NCBI GenBank assembly: GCA_030601885.1
Contig: JAUWAU010000008.1
Location: forward strand, 62,001 to 126,000
Reading direction: 5' to 3'
Length of the DNA stretch: 64,000 nt
Source: Armatimonadota bacterium
Lineage (GTDB): Bacteria; Armatimonadota; Zipacnadia; JAUWAU01
Positions 1 to 7,819 of this stretch are shown here, piece after piece (within the stretch, counting starts at the first letter, position 1; each line of letters starts with the position of its first letter). The notes below the pieces were generated by a model. The model worked only from the letters and a program-made list of their open reading frames with translations. It was not told where the DNA came from and did no database searches. The position numbers and the translations under genes were made by a program.

Positions 1-1
1 C

Positions 2-793
2 TGCAAAGCTGCGGGGATGCACTTTTGGCCCATCGTGGGCCTCTTTGGCATCTACTATATGATGTCGCTGGCGATGACGCGGGTGCGCGCTGAGCTGGGC
101 GCACCGCACGAGACGTACTTCGTCAACCCCCACCGCATCCTGACCGGGCTGGGCAATACGGGGGCCTTCGCGGCACGCGATCTGACCATCATGGCGACCA
201 TGTACTGGTTCAACCGCTGTTACCGCAGTCACCCCATGCCCAATCAGCTCGAGGCGTTCAAGATGGCCGAGCAGTCAATGATGGATCGCCGACGCCTCTT
301 CGCCGTGCTGCTGCTGGCGGCCGTTGCGGCCATCGTCATCACGTACTGGGCCAACCTATCGGTGACGTACGACGCGGGAGCGGCAGCAAAGGCGCGGGGG
401 TTCAAGAGCTGGCTCGGGCGTGAGGCCTACGACAAGTTCCTGCGCCCGTGGCTGCTGAATCCGACGGGGACGAACTGGCTCGGCGTAGCCTTTATGGGGG
501 TAGGCGCTGCCGTTACTATCGCGCTCAAGGCGCTGCGCACTCGCTACGTCGGCCTCCCCTTCCATCCCGCCGGCTACGCCCTCGCCATCAGCTTCGCCAT
601 GGACTACTTCTGGTTCGCCTTCTTCGTGAGCTGGCTGCTGAAGGTCACCATCATGCGGTACTGGGGGATGAAGGCACACCGGCAGGGCGTGTGGGTCTGC
701 CTGGGCCTGATCATGGGGGACTACTTCTTCGGCTCCCTCTGGGCCATCGTCGGCCCCGTCTTCCACGTACCGAACTACAAGATATTCATCTGA
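2..793 (+). CDS. DUF6785-like multi-pass membrane protein, 3' part
   Basis: The reading frame is open from the window edge to a TGA at 793, so only the C-terminal ~263 residues are present. They contain about six hydrophobic segments. The stretch around FWFNRCYRSHPMPNQLEAFK aligns closely with FWFNRAYRSHPMPHQFEGFK in the complete gene at 25300-27270, so the two are paralogues. That family (DUF6785/DUF6784-type, resembling oligopeptide transporters) is common in Armatimonadota/Planctomycetota; its substrate is unknown. It converges with the sugar isomerase 12 bp away. The ATG at 17 is internal, not the start. Family assignment is by resemblance only. Confidence 0.75.
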   Translation, partial: CKAAGMHFWPIVGLFGIYYMMSLAMTRVRAELGAPHETYFVNPHRILTGLGNTGAFAARDLTIMATMYWFNRCYRSHPMPNQLEAFKMAEQSMMDRRRLFAVLLLAAVAAIVITYWANLSVTYDAGAAAKARGFKSWLGREAYDKFLRPWLLNPTGTNWLGVAFMGVGAAVTIALKALRTRYVGLPFHPAGYALAISFAMDYFWFAFFVSWLLKVTIMRYWGMKAHRQGVWVCLGLIMGDYFFGSLWAIVGPVFHVPNYKIFI

Positions 794-805
794 GCAGCCT
801 GTCCA

Positions 806-1615
806 TCACCCCGCCCCTTCCACCTCAGCTATCACGCCGTCGAGCCACTGCTTGCGGTCCAGGACGGTGTCCTCGCGGACGTACTCCATGATGAGCACAT
901 CGATATGGTGTTCCCTCAGCAGCTCGATGTAACGGTGATAGTCCACCTGGCCCTCGCCGGCTGCCGGGAAGGTGGGGTCGCCCTTTTCGTCGATGTTCAC
1001 ATCCTTGGCGTGGCCGTAGATGATGTGACCCCTGAGCACGTCGAACATGTTCTCGAGCGAGTCGTACACGAGGATGTTGGCCGGGTCCATCACGACCTTG
1101 ATGCAGTCGCTGCCGACCTTCTCGATGAGCCGGAGGGCCTTCTCGCTGCAGCAGATTGCCTGCCGATACGACGGCTCCATTGCGATGATCACGCCCTCGC
1201 GCTCCGCCTCCGCGGCCAGCTCCTGCAGGCACTCGACGGTCCGCTCGAAGCCGCCGTCGGCGCGCGGGCCCGACTCCGTCACGACCACATTGGTGCCGAG
1301 GGCCTTTGCGCTGCGAATGAGAGTCTTGAAGTACTCAACGTGCCGTCGGCGCAGCTCGTCGTCCGCCACCGTCAGATACGTGTAGACGCCGAGGCAGTAG
1401 ATCTCCAGCCCGCAGGCGATGAAGGCCTCCCGCACACTGGCACAAAGCTCTGGCGTGAGGCCGGACAGATCCACATACGAGCCGTACTTGAACATGTCCA
1501 GATCCGGCCACGAGAGATGCACCTGGATGCCGTCGAATCCCGCATCCGCCGTCAGTTGTGCGGCCTTTTCGTACGGATAGCGCCGATACGGACCGTGGGT
1601 GACACCAAGTTTCAC
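806..1615 (-). CDS. sugar phosphate isomerase/epimerase (xylose isomerase-like TIM barrel)
   Basis: The 269-residue protein has the size and strand pattern of the AP-endonuclease-2/xylose-isomerase-like TIM-barrel family: LGVTHGP at the N-terminus, GFDGIQVHL, then IAMEPSYR, VVMDPANILVY and IIYGHAKDV, which carry the acidic and histidine metal ligands. Such enzymes isomerise or epimerise free sugars or inositols in the cytosol. The start is taken as GTG at 1615 because AAAGGAG lies about 10 nt upstream and the product then matches the family N-terminus; the open frame continues further upstream but runs into repeats. The substrate cannot be read from sequence. Confidence 0.8.
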   Translation of the reverse strand: MKLGVTHGPYRRYPYEKAAQLTADAGFDGIQVHLSWPDLDMFKYGSYVDLSGLTPELCASVREAFIACGLEIYCLGVYTYLTVADDELRRRHVEYFKTLIRSAKALGTNVVVTESGPRADGGFERTVECLQELAAEAEREGVIIAMEPSYRQAICCSEKALRLIEKVGSDCIKVVMDPANILVYDSLENMFDVLRGHIIYGHAKDVNIDEKGDPTFPAAGEGQVDYHRYIELLREHHIDVLIMEYVREDTVLDRKQWLDGVIAEVEGAG

Positions 1616-1726
1616 GTCATCTTTGCTCCTTTGCGGTGCGCCGGAGATTGCCAGCGCGCTCTGCCCATCGGGTAGTACATCGCTCGCCATGTGTTCGTGG
1701 ACCACGTGCAGGCTGGAAGCGTGCGC

Positions 1727-1905
1727 TCCCTGGGACCGCAGGCATCCTTGCCTGCATTCGTCTTGGCTGCTCTCCGGGACCGGAGGCATCCCTTGCCTGC
1801 ATTCTCCTTAGCTCCTCCCCGGGACCGCAGGCATCCTTGCCTGCATTCTCCTTGGCTGCTCCCCTGGGACCGCAGGCATCCTTGCCTGCATTCGTCTTGG
1901 CTGCG
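1727..1905. repeat. four tandem ~44-bp repeats, each with a palindrome
   Basis: Four copies of a ~44-bp unit follow one another. Each has GGGACCGCAGGCATCC, then TTGCCTGCATTC and a TTGGCTGC-type tail. Within a unit GCAGGC and GCCTGC form an inverted repeat able to fold as a hairpin. Copy 2 differs (GGAGGCATCCC). They lie between the isomerase start and the NYN fragment. Related palindromes occur at 14644-14723 and 28161-28179. Confidence 0.85.
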
Positions 1906-1939
1906 TGACCCACCCGGTCGCGTCGCCCCGAAGGGGCAG

Positions 1940-2074
1940 TTAGTGCGTCCTGCGGCGCTCATCTCTCTGGCGAAAGCTCTCCAAGAGCTTCAGGAAGTCG
2001 ATGCGGGGTTCGCCGAAGGACTTCAGCACCTTCGCCAGGTAACCCCCGTCGATGAAGACGGCATATCGTGGCAT
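1940..2074 (-). pseudogene. NYN/LabA-like nuclease domain fragment
   Basis: A 44-residue reading frame begins MPRYAVFIDGGYLAKVLKSF and includes PRIDFLKLLESF. This matches the first strand and helix of NYN (LabA/DUF88) PIN-like RNase domains, where the Asp of FIDGG is a metal ligand. Full NYN proteins are about 180-250 residues, so roughly three quarters is missing; the frame stops just before the repeat array. Most likely a decayed remnant rather than a working gene. Confidence 0.6.
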
Positions 2075-2258
2075 AGTGTCCCCCACAAGAAAAAGGGCAG
2101 CGACCCAATTGGATCACTGCCGCGGATATATCCGGGCGTCGCCTGTGCAACACCCGCGACCATAGTGCCCTCACTATATACCCTACATGCGCCGCGGTCA
2201 ACCCCTTTCGTAGGCCGACTGTCTGGGCCGGCGGTTTGCGGCCAACTCGGCGGGCGGC

Positions 2259-2978
2259 TCAGCAGCCAAGCGCCCGCGCGCCCGTACCTTTCCTCACTAT
2301 GCACAGCGGCGTCTGCTCGCTCGATTGGCCCAGCGGATTGTCCCTGAACACCTCTTCGCAGAGCTCGTCCGAAAGGCTGTCGGTTGACTTCCCCAGAACC
2401 GATACGCCAAGATCGTTCGCGTCGATTATCACTACCTCTCGCCCAAGCTCGTCACGCAGGCCTCGGGCGACCTTGTCCGGCTCCGCCGGGCCGAGCACCG
2501 CGTACTCATTATACGGCGGCAACGTGTAAGAGCACGGCCCGTCGATCGCCGCCACGTCCTTCCCACAAATCTTGTAGAAGACCCCCCTGATGCCGAGCGG
2601 CCTCGTGCAGGCTGCCGCCATCGTTGCCAGGAGAATCCTCAGATATCCGGCCTCTCGAATGGCAAGTTCCATCGTCCACGGGCTGCCGATGCCGATGCCA
2701 TACGGGGACCTGGTGACGAACTTCGATAGAAACTTCGCCATGGCCGAGGGTCGGATGTCCTCGATCGGAAAAGCTCGGCCTTGAGTAATGGCTACGACGC
2801 GTTCACTTATGAACACCAGGTCGTCTTGCTTCAAGTGCGGTCGGACGTATTTGCTGACGACGTCCAGGAGATCGTCTTCGGCAGCGATCACGTGGGTCCT
2901 AACGGGCAGGCGAGCATACTCGACGCCGTTCACCTCGATCGTCAAGCTCTTGCCCTCGTTTGGACGCAGACCAGTCAT
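2259..2978 (-). CDS. coenzyme F420-0:L-glutamate ligase (CofE)-like protein
   Basis: The 239-residue product resembles CofE-type ligases, with RTHVIAAEDDLLDVV near the N-terminus and DDLVFISERVVAITQGRAF at residues about 45-65, the conserved strand-helix of that fold. True CofE adds glutamate to F420-0, but no other F420 genes are in the window, so it may be one of the divergent CofE-like proteins of unknown substrate. The start is the ATG at 2978, 10 bp after the stop of the upstream epimerase, making it the third gene of a sulfatase-epimerase-CofE-like operon. A longer frame upstream would overlap the epimerase. Confidence 0.65.
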   Translation of the reverse strand: MTGLRPNEGKSLTIEVNGVEYARLPVRTHVIAAEDDLLDVVSKYVRPHLKQDDLVFISERVVAITQGRAFPIEDIRPSAMAKFLSKFVTRSPYGIGIGSPWTMELAIREAGYLRILLATMAAACTRPLGIRGVFYKICGKDVAAIDGPCSYTLPPYNEYAVLGPAEPDKVARGLRDELGREVVIIDANDLGVSVLGKSTDSLSDELCEEVFRDNPLGQSSEQTPLCIVRKGTGARALGC

Positions 2979-2988
2979 GCCTCGCTGC

Positions 2989-4047
2989 TCAGAACTTCCC
3001 CTCGCGCTCCTCGAAATGCGTCGGCTTGCCCAGCGTCTCCCCGTCAATCTTCACCCAGTGCGCCACCCACTCCATCATCTGCCGCAGCGAAACACGGGGG
3101 TAGCCGAAGAGCTGATGGCAGCGTGCGGCGTTATTGAGCAGCGCGGTGTCCGCCTCCTCGCCGACGAAAGTGGGCTCCGTATCCAGCAACTGGCCGAACT
3201 GCTGCGCCGCCCAGCGCACGGAGACGGTCTCTGGGCCGGTAAGGTTCAGGATCTCGGGTGGCGACGCGCACATCGCGAGCGCCCGCAGCACCGCCGCGTT
3301 GGCGTCCCCCTGCCAGATGGTATTCAGGTATCCCATGGCCAAATCGATAGGCTGCCGGCCGTGCACCTTCTGCGCCACGTCCAGCACGGTGCCATACCGC
3401 AGCTCCGCCGCGTAGTTCAGGCGCAGGAGCAGCACCGGCGTCCCATTCTCGTGGCTGAAGTGCTCCAGGATCCGCTCCCGTCCGAGGCAGGACTGCGCGT
3501 ATTCACCCACCGGGGCCGGCGGGTCTGTCTCCGACGAGCCCTGCGCGATGGGCACGAACGGATAGACGTTGCCCGTGGAGAAGGCGAGAATCCGCGCCTC
3601 ACGGAACCGCTGGGCCACCATGCCGGGCAGGTAGCTGTTCAGCGCCCACGTCAGCCACTCGCCACCGGTGGACCCAAACTTGCGGCCGGCCATGAAGATG
3701 ATGTTTGGCACATCCGGCAGAGCGGCCAGAGCGTCGGCATCCAGCAGTTCGCACGTGATGGTCTCCACGCCTGCCTTTTCGAGGTCCTCGCGCGTCTCCG
3801 GCGTCGGGAAAAGGTCCGCTCCGATGACCCTTCGGGCGCTCGCGCCCGCCTCGCCCAGCGCCCGTCGCGCCATCTTGGCCAGGCTCGGCCCGATCTTTCC
3901 CCCAACGCCGAGGATCAGAAGATCCCCGTCCAGCTCCCCCAACGCCGCGACCACATCGGGCGTTGGCTGGGACAGTACGCCCTCCAACTGTTCGACCGTC
4001 TCTATCAGGGAAGGAAGCTGCCCTGGTACGCCTACTTCGGCTGTCAT
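2989..4047 (-). CDS. NAD-dependent epimerase/dehydratase family protein
   Basis: A Rossmann-fold short-chain dehydrogenase of the extended type, 352 residues. The dinucleotide loop GVGGKIG is at residues 47-53, followed by IIFMAGRKFGS and FSTGNVYPF. The usual YxxxK catalytic pair reads YAQSC, so the lysine position is cysteine; the protein may bind a nucleotide sugar without classic epimerase chemistry or use another residue. The C-terminal half has the LNLTGPE segment seen in sugar epimerases. ATG at 4047 shares an ATGA overlap with the sulfatase stop and has GGAG upstream, indicating translational coupling. Confidence 0.75.
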   Translation of the reverse strand: MTAEVGVPGQLPSLIETVEQLEGVLSQPTPDVVAALGELDGDLLILGVGGKIGPSLAKMARRALGEAGASARRVIGADLFPTPETREDLEKAGVETITCELLDADALAALPDVPNIIFMAGRKFGSTGGEWLTWALNSYLPGMVAQRFREARILAFSTGNVYPFVPIAQGSSETDPPAPVGEYAQSCLGRERILEHFSHENGTPVLLLRLNYAAELRYGTVLDVAQKVHGRQPIDLAMGYLNTIWQGDANAAVLRALAMCASPPEILNLTGPETVSVRWAAQQFGQLLDTEPTFVGEEADTALLNNAARCHQLFGYPRVSLRQMMEWVAHWVKIDGETLGKPTHFEEREGKF

Positions 4048-5405
4048 CGGCTCATACTCCCTTTGGGGTTCGGAGTGTGGCACGGCCTGCTTGCGGGCCG
4101 AAGCCCTTCTCTGGGCGAAGGCCCGTGCCTCGCCAGCAGCGCGAGATGCTCCGCGACGATGTCCGGTCGCTCGTCCGCGAAGTTGTTCGTCTCGTGCGGG
4201 TCCTCCTCGACGTTGAACAGCATGTGCTCCGGGAAGTCCTTGAGGCCGTCGTGGTACGTGCGAATCAGCATCCACCGGCCCTGCCGGACGCCCCGCTGGC
4301 AGCTCCAGGCGCACTGGCTCACCACGAGGTAGTCGCGCCCGTTTTCCTCGCCCGCGCGCAGAGCAGAGGCGAAGCTCTCGCCGTCCCACGTCGGCGGCAC
4401 GTTGATGTCGAGGAGCTCCAGCACGGTCGCGGCCATGTCTGCCTGATAGTGCAGCGCCGTGTCCGCCCGGCCACCGGGCAGGCCGGGCCAGCGGATTATG
4501 AGAGGCACTCGCGGCGTGACATAGTCCGCCGTGTGGTGGTCGCCGTACACGTTGAGCTCCCCCTGATTCTCGCCGTGGTCGGAGCTCACGATGATGACCG
4601 TATCGTCCAGCACGCCGGCCTTCGCCAGCGCCTCGAGGATGTGCCCCACATGGTCATCGGCGTACCGTATGCCCACATCGTAGCCGTCGATCCACTTGCG
4701 GAAATCCTCCGGCGTGGCGATCTGAGCCGGCAGGCGCGGGAAGCGCTCCGGATCGACTGCGGCCCAACCGGCCAGGTCCTGAGCGCTGTGCGGGCCATAG
4801 CTGTTGTAGTGCGCGCTGATCTCCTCGGCCGTGGGCCAGCTCGGCGGAGGATCGCTCTCGAAGGGGTTGCCGTACTCCATCGGCGTCCGGTAGTGCGTGT
4901 GCGGGTCCCAGAAGTTGACATGCAGGAACCAGTCGTCGCGCGTGGCGTTATGCTCCAGCCAGTCGAGAGCATACGGCGCCACTTCGTCGGCCCGCTCGCC
5001 GCCCCCCTTGCCCGAGTTGTACATCTCGCGGAAGCCCGCGCAGAACCACCAGGCGCTGTGCCGCTCGGCGAACGGGCTCACCGAGACCGTGTAGAGGCCG
5101 GCGTTCTTGAGGCAGGTTATCCACGGAGCATACCGCGGCGACGTACGAAACGCGCGGGGCTCGCCCTCAATGCGCAGGTCCGCCGCCGTCCCGCCGTGGT
5201 TGACGACGCCGGTGTGTATGCCGAAGCGACCGTTGAAGAGCGCCGCCCGCGACGGGAGACAGGGCGAGTCCGAGACGCAGCAATTCTCAAACCGCACGCC
5301 CTCGGCGGCGATGCGGTCGATGTTCGGCGACGTGTTCCGGTCGTAGCCGTAGCAACTGAGATGATCCGGCCGAAGGGTGTCGATGTCGATGTACAGCAGG
5401 CGCAC
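4044..5405 (-). CDS. sulfatase (formylglycine-dependent, family S1)
   Basis: A 453-residue alkaline-phosphatase-superfamily sulfatase. DIDTLRPDHLSCYG near the N-terminus supplies the paired metal aspartates, and CLPSR at about residue 49 is the C-x-P-S-R signature whose cysteine is converted to formylglycine. SSDHGE later provides the second metal site. There is no signal peptide, so it appears cytosolic or exported in another way. GTG at 5405 is preferred because TAAGGAG sits 8 nt upstream; a GTG at 5414 would overlap that site. First gene of a three-gene operon. The sulfated substrate is unknown. Confidence 0.88.
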   Translation of the reverse strand: MRLLYIDIDTLRPDHLSCYGYDRNTSPNIDRIAAEGVRFENCCVSDSPCLPSRAALFNGRFGIHTGVVNHGGTAADLRIEGEPRAFRTSPRYAPWITCLKNAGLYTVSVSPFAERHSAWWFCAGFREMYNSGKGGGERADEVAPYALDWLEHNATRDDWFLHVNFWDPHTHYRTPMEYGNPFESDPPPSWPTAEEISAHYNSYGPHSAQDLAGWAAVDPERFPRLPAQIATPEDFRKWIDGYDVGIRYADDHVGHILEALAKAGVLDDTVIIVSSDHGENQGELNVYGDHHTADYVTPRVPLIIRWPGLPGGRADTALHYQADMAATVLELLDINVPPTWDGESFASALRAGEENGRDYLVVSQCAWSCQRGVRQGRWMLIRTYHDGLKDFPEHMLFNVEEDPHETNNFADERPDIVAEHLALLARHGPSPREGLRPASRPCHTPNPKGSMSR

Positions 5406-5588
5406 GAGGATCACTCCTTAGTCCGTACGAGGTGCTTCGGATCACTTCGCCGCCTCACAAGAGCAAACCTCCGACCGCGGCCCGGTGACCTGCAGACTGA
5501 TGTGCCCCAAGTGCGTCTGGGCCCTCGAGGGAGAGTCTAACAAAGTGTAAATCTTGTGTAAAACCTGTTGAAATGCGCCGTCTTGGGG

Positions 5589-5618
5589 TTGACACGCACC
5601 ATACGACTCGTGTATACT
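5589..5618 (+). promoter_or_regulatory. sigma70-type promoter
   Basis: TTGACA at 5589-5594 and TATACT at 5613-5618 are separated by 18 nt. It points towards the secreted-protein/secretin cluster that begins at 6077, implying a leader of about 450 nt. Confidence 0.6.
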
Positions 5619-6076
5619 GCGAATCCTTAACAAACGCGACATGGCAGGATTGACGTTCGCGCGCATGAGTTACAGCAACTGATCGGGAAGGCGTTGTTCT
5701 CACCGCAGGGATCGCAGTACTAGCGGCAGACGAATTCGCATGAGCAGCAATGAGGAACCGGGCTTGCCTCGTGCGAGCGGCAAGGTCGGTTTTTGTCGTC
5801 TACAGGCAGCGGCGGAGGTGGGAACGTAGGCGAGAGCTGGCAAGAATAGAGTTGCGACGGAGGGGTGCGACCCTCCGCCGCAGTGTCCTAAACGCTCCCT
5901 GGGATAGGGTTTGGTCAGGACATTTGTTAGTATACCACAGTCCTGGGTATTCGCAAACCCCCTCGGGCGTAATCTCGCCAACGTTCCCCACCCCCGCGCC
6001 GTAAGCTCGCAGAGCCGTTGACCGGGCCCACGATGGCCCACCAGAGGCTCCAGCGCAACGCAGGAGTGGGAACACA
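5619..6076. other. gene-free leader region
   Basis: About 460 bp follow the promoter before the next start codon. Only very short frames are present (for example a 13-codon frame from 5641). A conserved riboswitch could not be recognised. The last 20 nt carry AGGAG before the GTG start at 6077. Confidence 0.5.
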
Positions 6077-6874
6077 GTGACCAGGCGGCACATCTTCGCG
6101 GCGATATTGGTCGTCCTGCTGCCGGCGCTGCTCGTCGGCACCGCCTCGGCACAGGTGGTGCGGCCGGCGGTGCCTCGCCCGCCCTCCCAGAGGGCCAGCA
6201 TCCCCCTCAGGGACCGCATGGCGCTTGCGCAGCTCGAAGGGCCGGTGCCCCAGGTGCGATTCCAGTTGCTGACCGCGCAGCTCGACTTCGGATCAGTCAA
6301 GCCCGGGACCACCCCCAGCGCCGTCCTCGAGGCCACTGTCGAGGGCTGGGATGCGATCTGCATCGCCGTGCTGCTTCCGCCGGGCGAGGAGCGCGCCGCG
6401 CTGAGCCGGCGAGATGCCAACGGCGATGATGCGAGCATTCCCACTACGTGGCGGCTGCGTTGGAATGGGGGCAGCGCATGGAGTCCGTGGCTGCAACCGA
6501 CGATTGGGGCAACTCCCCAGAGCGCGGAGGCGGCGCTGTGGTGGGATGTGGGCGAGCCCGGACGCGTCGTCTACCAGGTTCAGTTGCGTTGCGAGCTCGC
6601 AACAGCGCCGCTGCAACTGGCTGGGAGCTATGGTGCCAACGTCCGGCTCATGGCCGTTCCTGGGCCGGCCTTTCCGGGTGAGCAAAAGCGGAGCGGTGGC
6701 CCACGGCACGAGAGGATCGGCGCGGGGGACGGCAGAGCTGGCACAGAGGATGGTAACCGTTGGCTGAGACACCGAAGGGGGGCGATCCGTGTTCCACCTG
6801 GGCCAACAGCCCGCTGGCAGCGGAGGTCGGCTGCTGGGGTACCGAAGTGGACGAGACGGTCGCACATGCCGTAG
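6077..6874 (+). CDS. secreted beta-rich protein of unknown function
   Basis: GTG start with AGGAG about 10 nt upstream; 265 residues with a clear signal peptide ending in the ASAQ region near residue 27. The middle part (QLDFGSVKPG near residue 72, then YQVQLRCEL and SYGANVRLMAV) reads as alternating beta strands, reminiscent of pilin-like or spore-coat-U-like domains, but homology was not established. From about residue 205 composition becomes Arg/Gly/Pro-rich and looks like out-of-frame sequence, so a frameshift near 6690 is possible. It is the first gene of the export cluster that leads to the secretin at 9804. Confidence 0.5.
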   Translation: MTRRHIFAAILVVLLPALLVGTASAQVVRPAVPRPPSQRASIPLRDRMALAQLEGPVPQVRFQLLTAQLDFGSVKPGTTPSAVLEATVEGWDAICIAVLLPPGEERAALSRRDANGDDASIPTTWRLRWNGGSAWSPWLQPTIGATPQSAEAALWWDVGEPGRVVYQVQLRCELATAPLQLAGSYGANVRLMAVPGPAFPGEQKRSGGPRHERIGAGDGRAGTEDGNRWLRHRRGAIRVPPGPTARWQRRSAAGVPKWTRRSHMP

Positions 6875-6997
6875 TACGGGAAGAAGTGCCCGTGCAGGCT
6901 GGGCGGACCCAATCGGGCCACGCGATTGACTGCCGTGGCTCAGGGTCCGGAAGCCCAAGCCGCACTGGCATAGATGCTTACTCTGGGAGGAATGAAG

Positions 6998-7741
6998 ATG
7001 CAAAGGCTCTGCGTTGCGATTGCTGTGCTGGGGTTGCTGGCGTTCGCCGGTGCCGCCTATGCCGCCGGATCACAAGAGGACGGCTGGGCAGGCGCGTCGA
7101 GCGCTGGCTTTGACGACGAGTTGATAGGCGACTACCAGACCAACTGGGCCACGGGGGACGAGTCCCAATCGTGGACAGGCTGGTGGGATGGCGATGATGC
7201 GGCGTGGGTTCCGACCTCTGGGACTGGCGACACGGGCCTCGAGGTCACGGCCTACGTGGAGCTTTACGCCAGCCAGACGCAGGAGACCAAGGCAGTTTTC
7301 CACTGGGGCCAGCCGCCGTTCGGCGCGCTAAACGCGTCCCTGGATGGCAGCCTCACGTCAAATCATCCTTGCTGGGTGGGGATTCGGAAGGACGGCTGGG
7401 TGCAGGCCGACGAGTTGACGAAAGCATCCAACCTGGTGTTCCAGAAGGACTTCTGGAACCGCAGTGGCCCCGTGGCCACTCCTGCCTTCCCTGGCACCAG
7501 CACCGGAGATACCACCGCCGACATCCCTCTAGAGTGGAACATGAGGGTCGGCTCAGGCGCCTACGACCCGATGGACTGGTCAGGCGGCGTTGGCTCGGCC
7601 AACTGGGGATGGTACAGCGGTGGACGCCTCCCCGTCGGCTCTACCAGCTACAGATTCAAAATCACTGCGACACCAGATCCGTATCAAGCCGACGGCAAGT
7701 ACACGCTTGACCCGGAAGTCATTGTAGTTCCAGACCTGTAG
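6998..7741 (+). CDS. small secreted Trp/Gly-rich protein
   Basis: A 247-residue protein with a typical signal peptide (MQRLCVAIAVLGLLAF, cleavage near AYA-AG). The mature part is acidic, rich in Trp, Gly, Ser and Thr and free of membrane segments, with strand-like stretches such as LEVTAYVELYAS and SYRFKITATPDP, which suggests an extracellular beta-sandwich. GGGAGG lies 7 nt before ATG 6998; the ATG at 6992 is too close to it. A strong hairpin follows the stop codon, so this gene may be expressed above its downstream neighbours, as expected of a structural subunit. Function unknown. Confidence 0.6.
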   Translation: MQRLCVAIAVLGLLAFAGAAYAAGSQEDGWAGASSAGFDDELIGDYQTNWATGDESQSWTGWWDGDDAAWVPTSGTGDTGLEVTAYVELYASQTQETKAVFHWGQPPFGALNASLDGSLTSNHPCWVGIRKDGWVQADELTKASNLVFQKDFWNRSGPVATPAFPGTSTGDTTADIPLEWNMRVGSGAYDPMDWSGGVGSANWGWYSGGRLPVGSTSYRFKITATPDPYQADGKYTLDPEVIVVPDL

Positions 7742-7756
7742 CCCGCTCCACAAAGG

Positions 7757-7789
7757 GGCGAACGGGCCTGCTCCGCAGGCCCGTTCGCC
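7757..7789 (+). terminator. strong hairpin, probable transcription attenuator
   Basis: GGCGAACGGGCCTG pairs perfectly with CAGGCCCGTTCGCC over 14 bp with a 5-nt loop. Only a short pyrimidine run follows, so it may stabilise the upstream mRNA or partly terminate transcription between the small secreted protein and the large surface protein. Confidence 0.7.
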
Positions 7790-7819
7790 GTCTCTCCATT
7801 GTCAGACTCGGGGGCTGAT

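Noticed and set aside
5700..6152. Minus-strand ORFs upstream of the secreted-protein cluster
   Set aside because: Cys/Arg/Ser-rich shadows without ribosome sites; the region holds the plus-strand promoter and leader instead.
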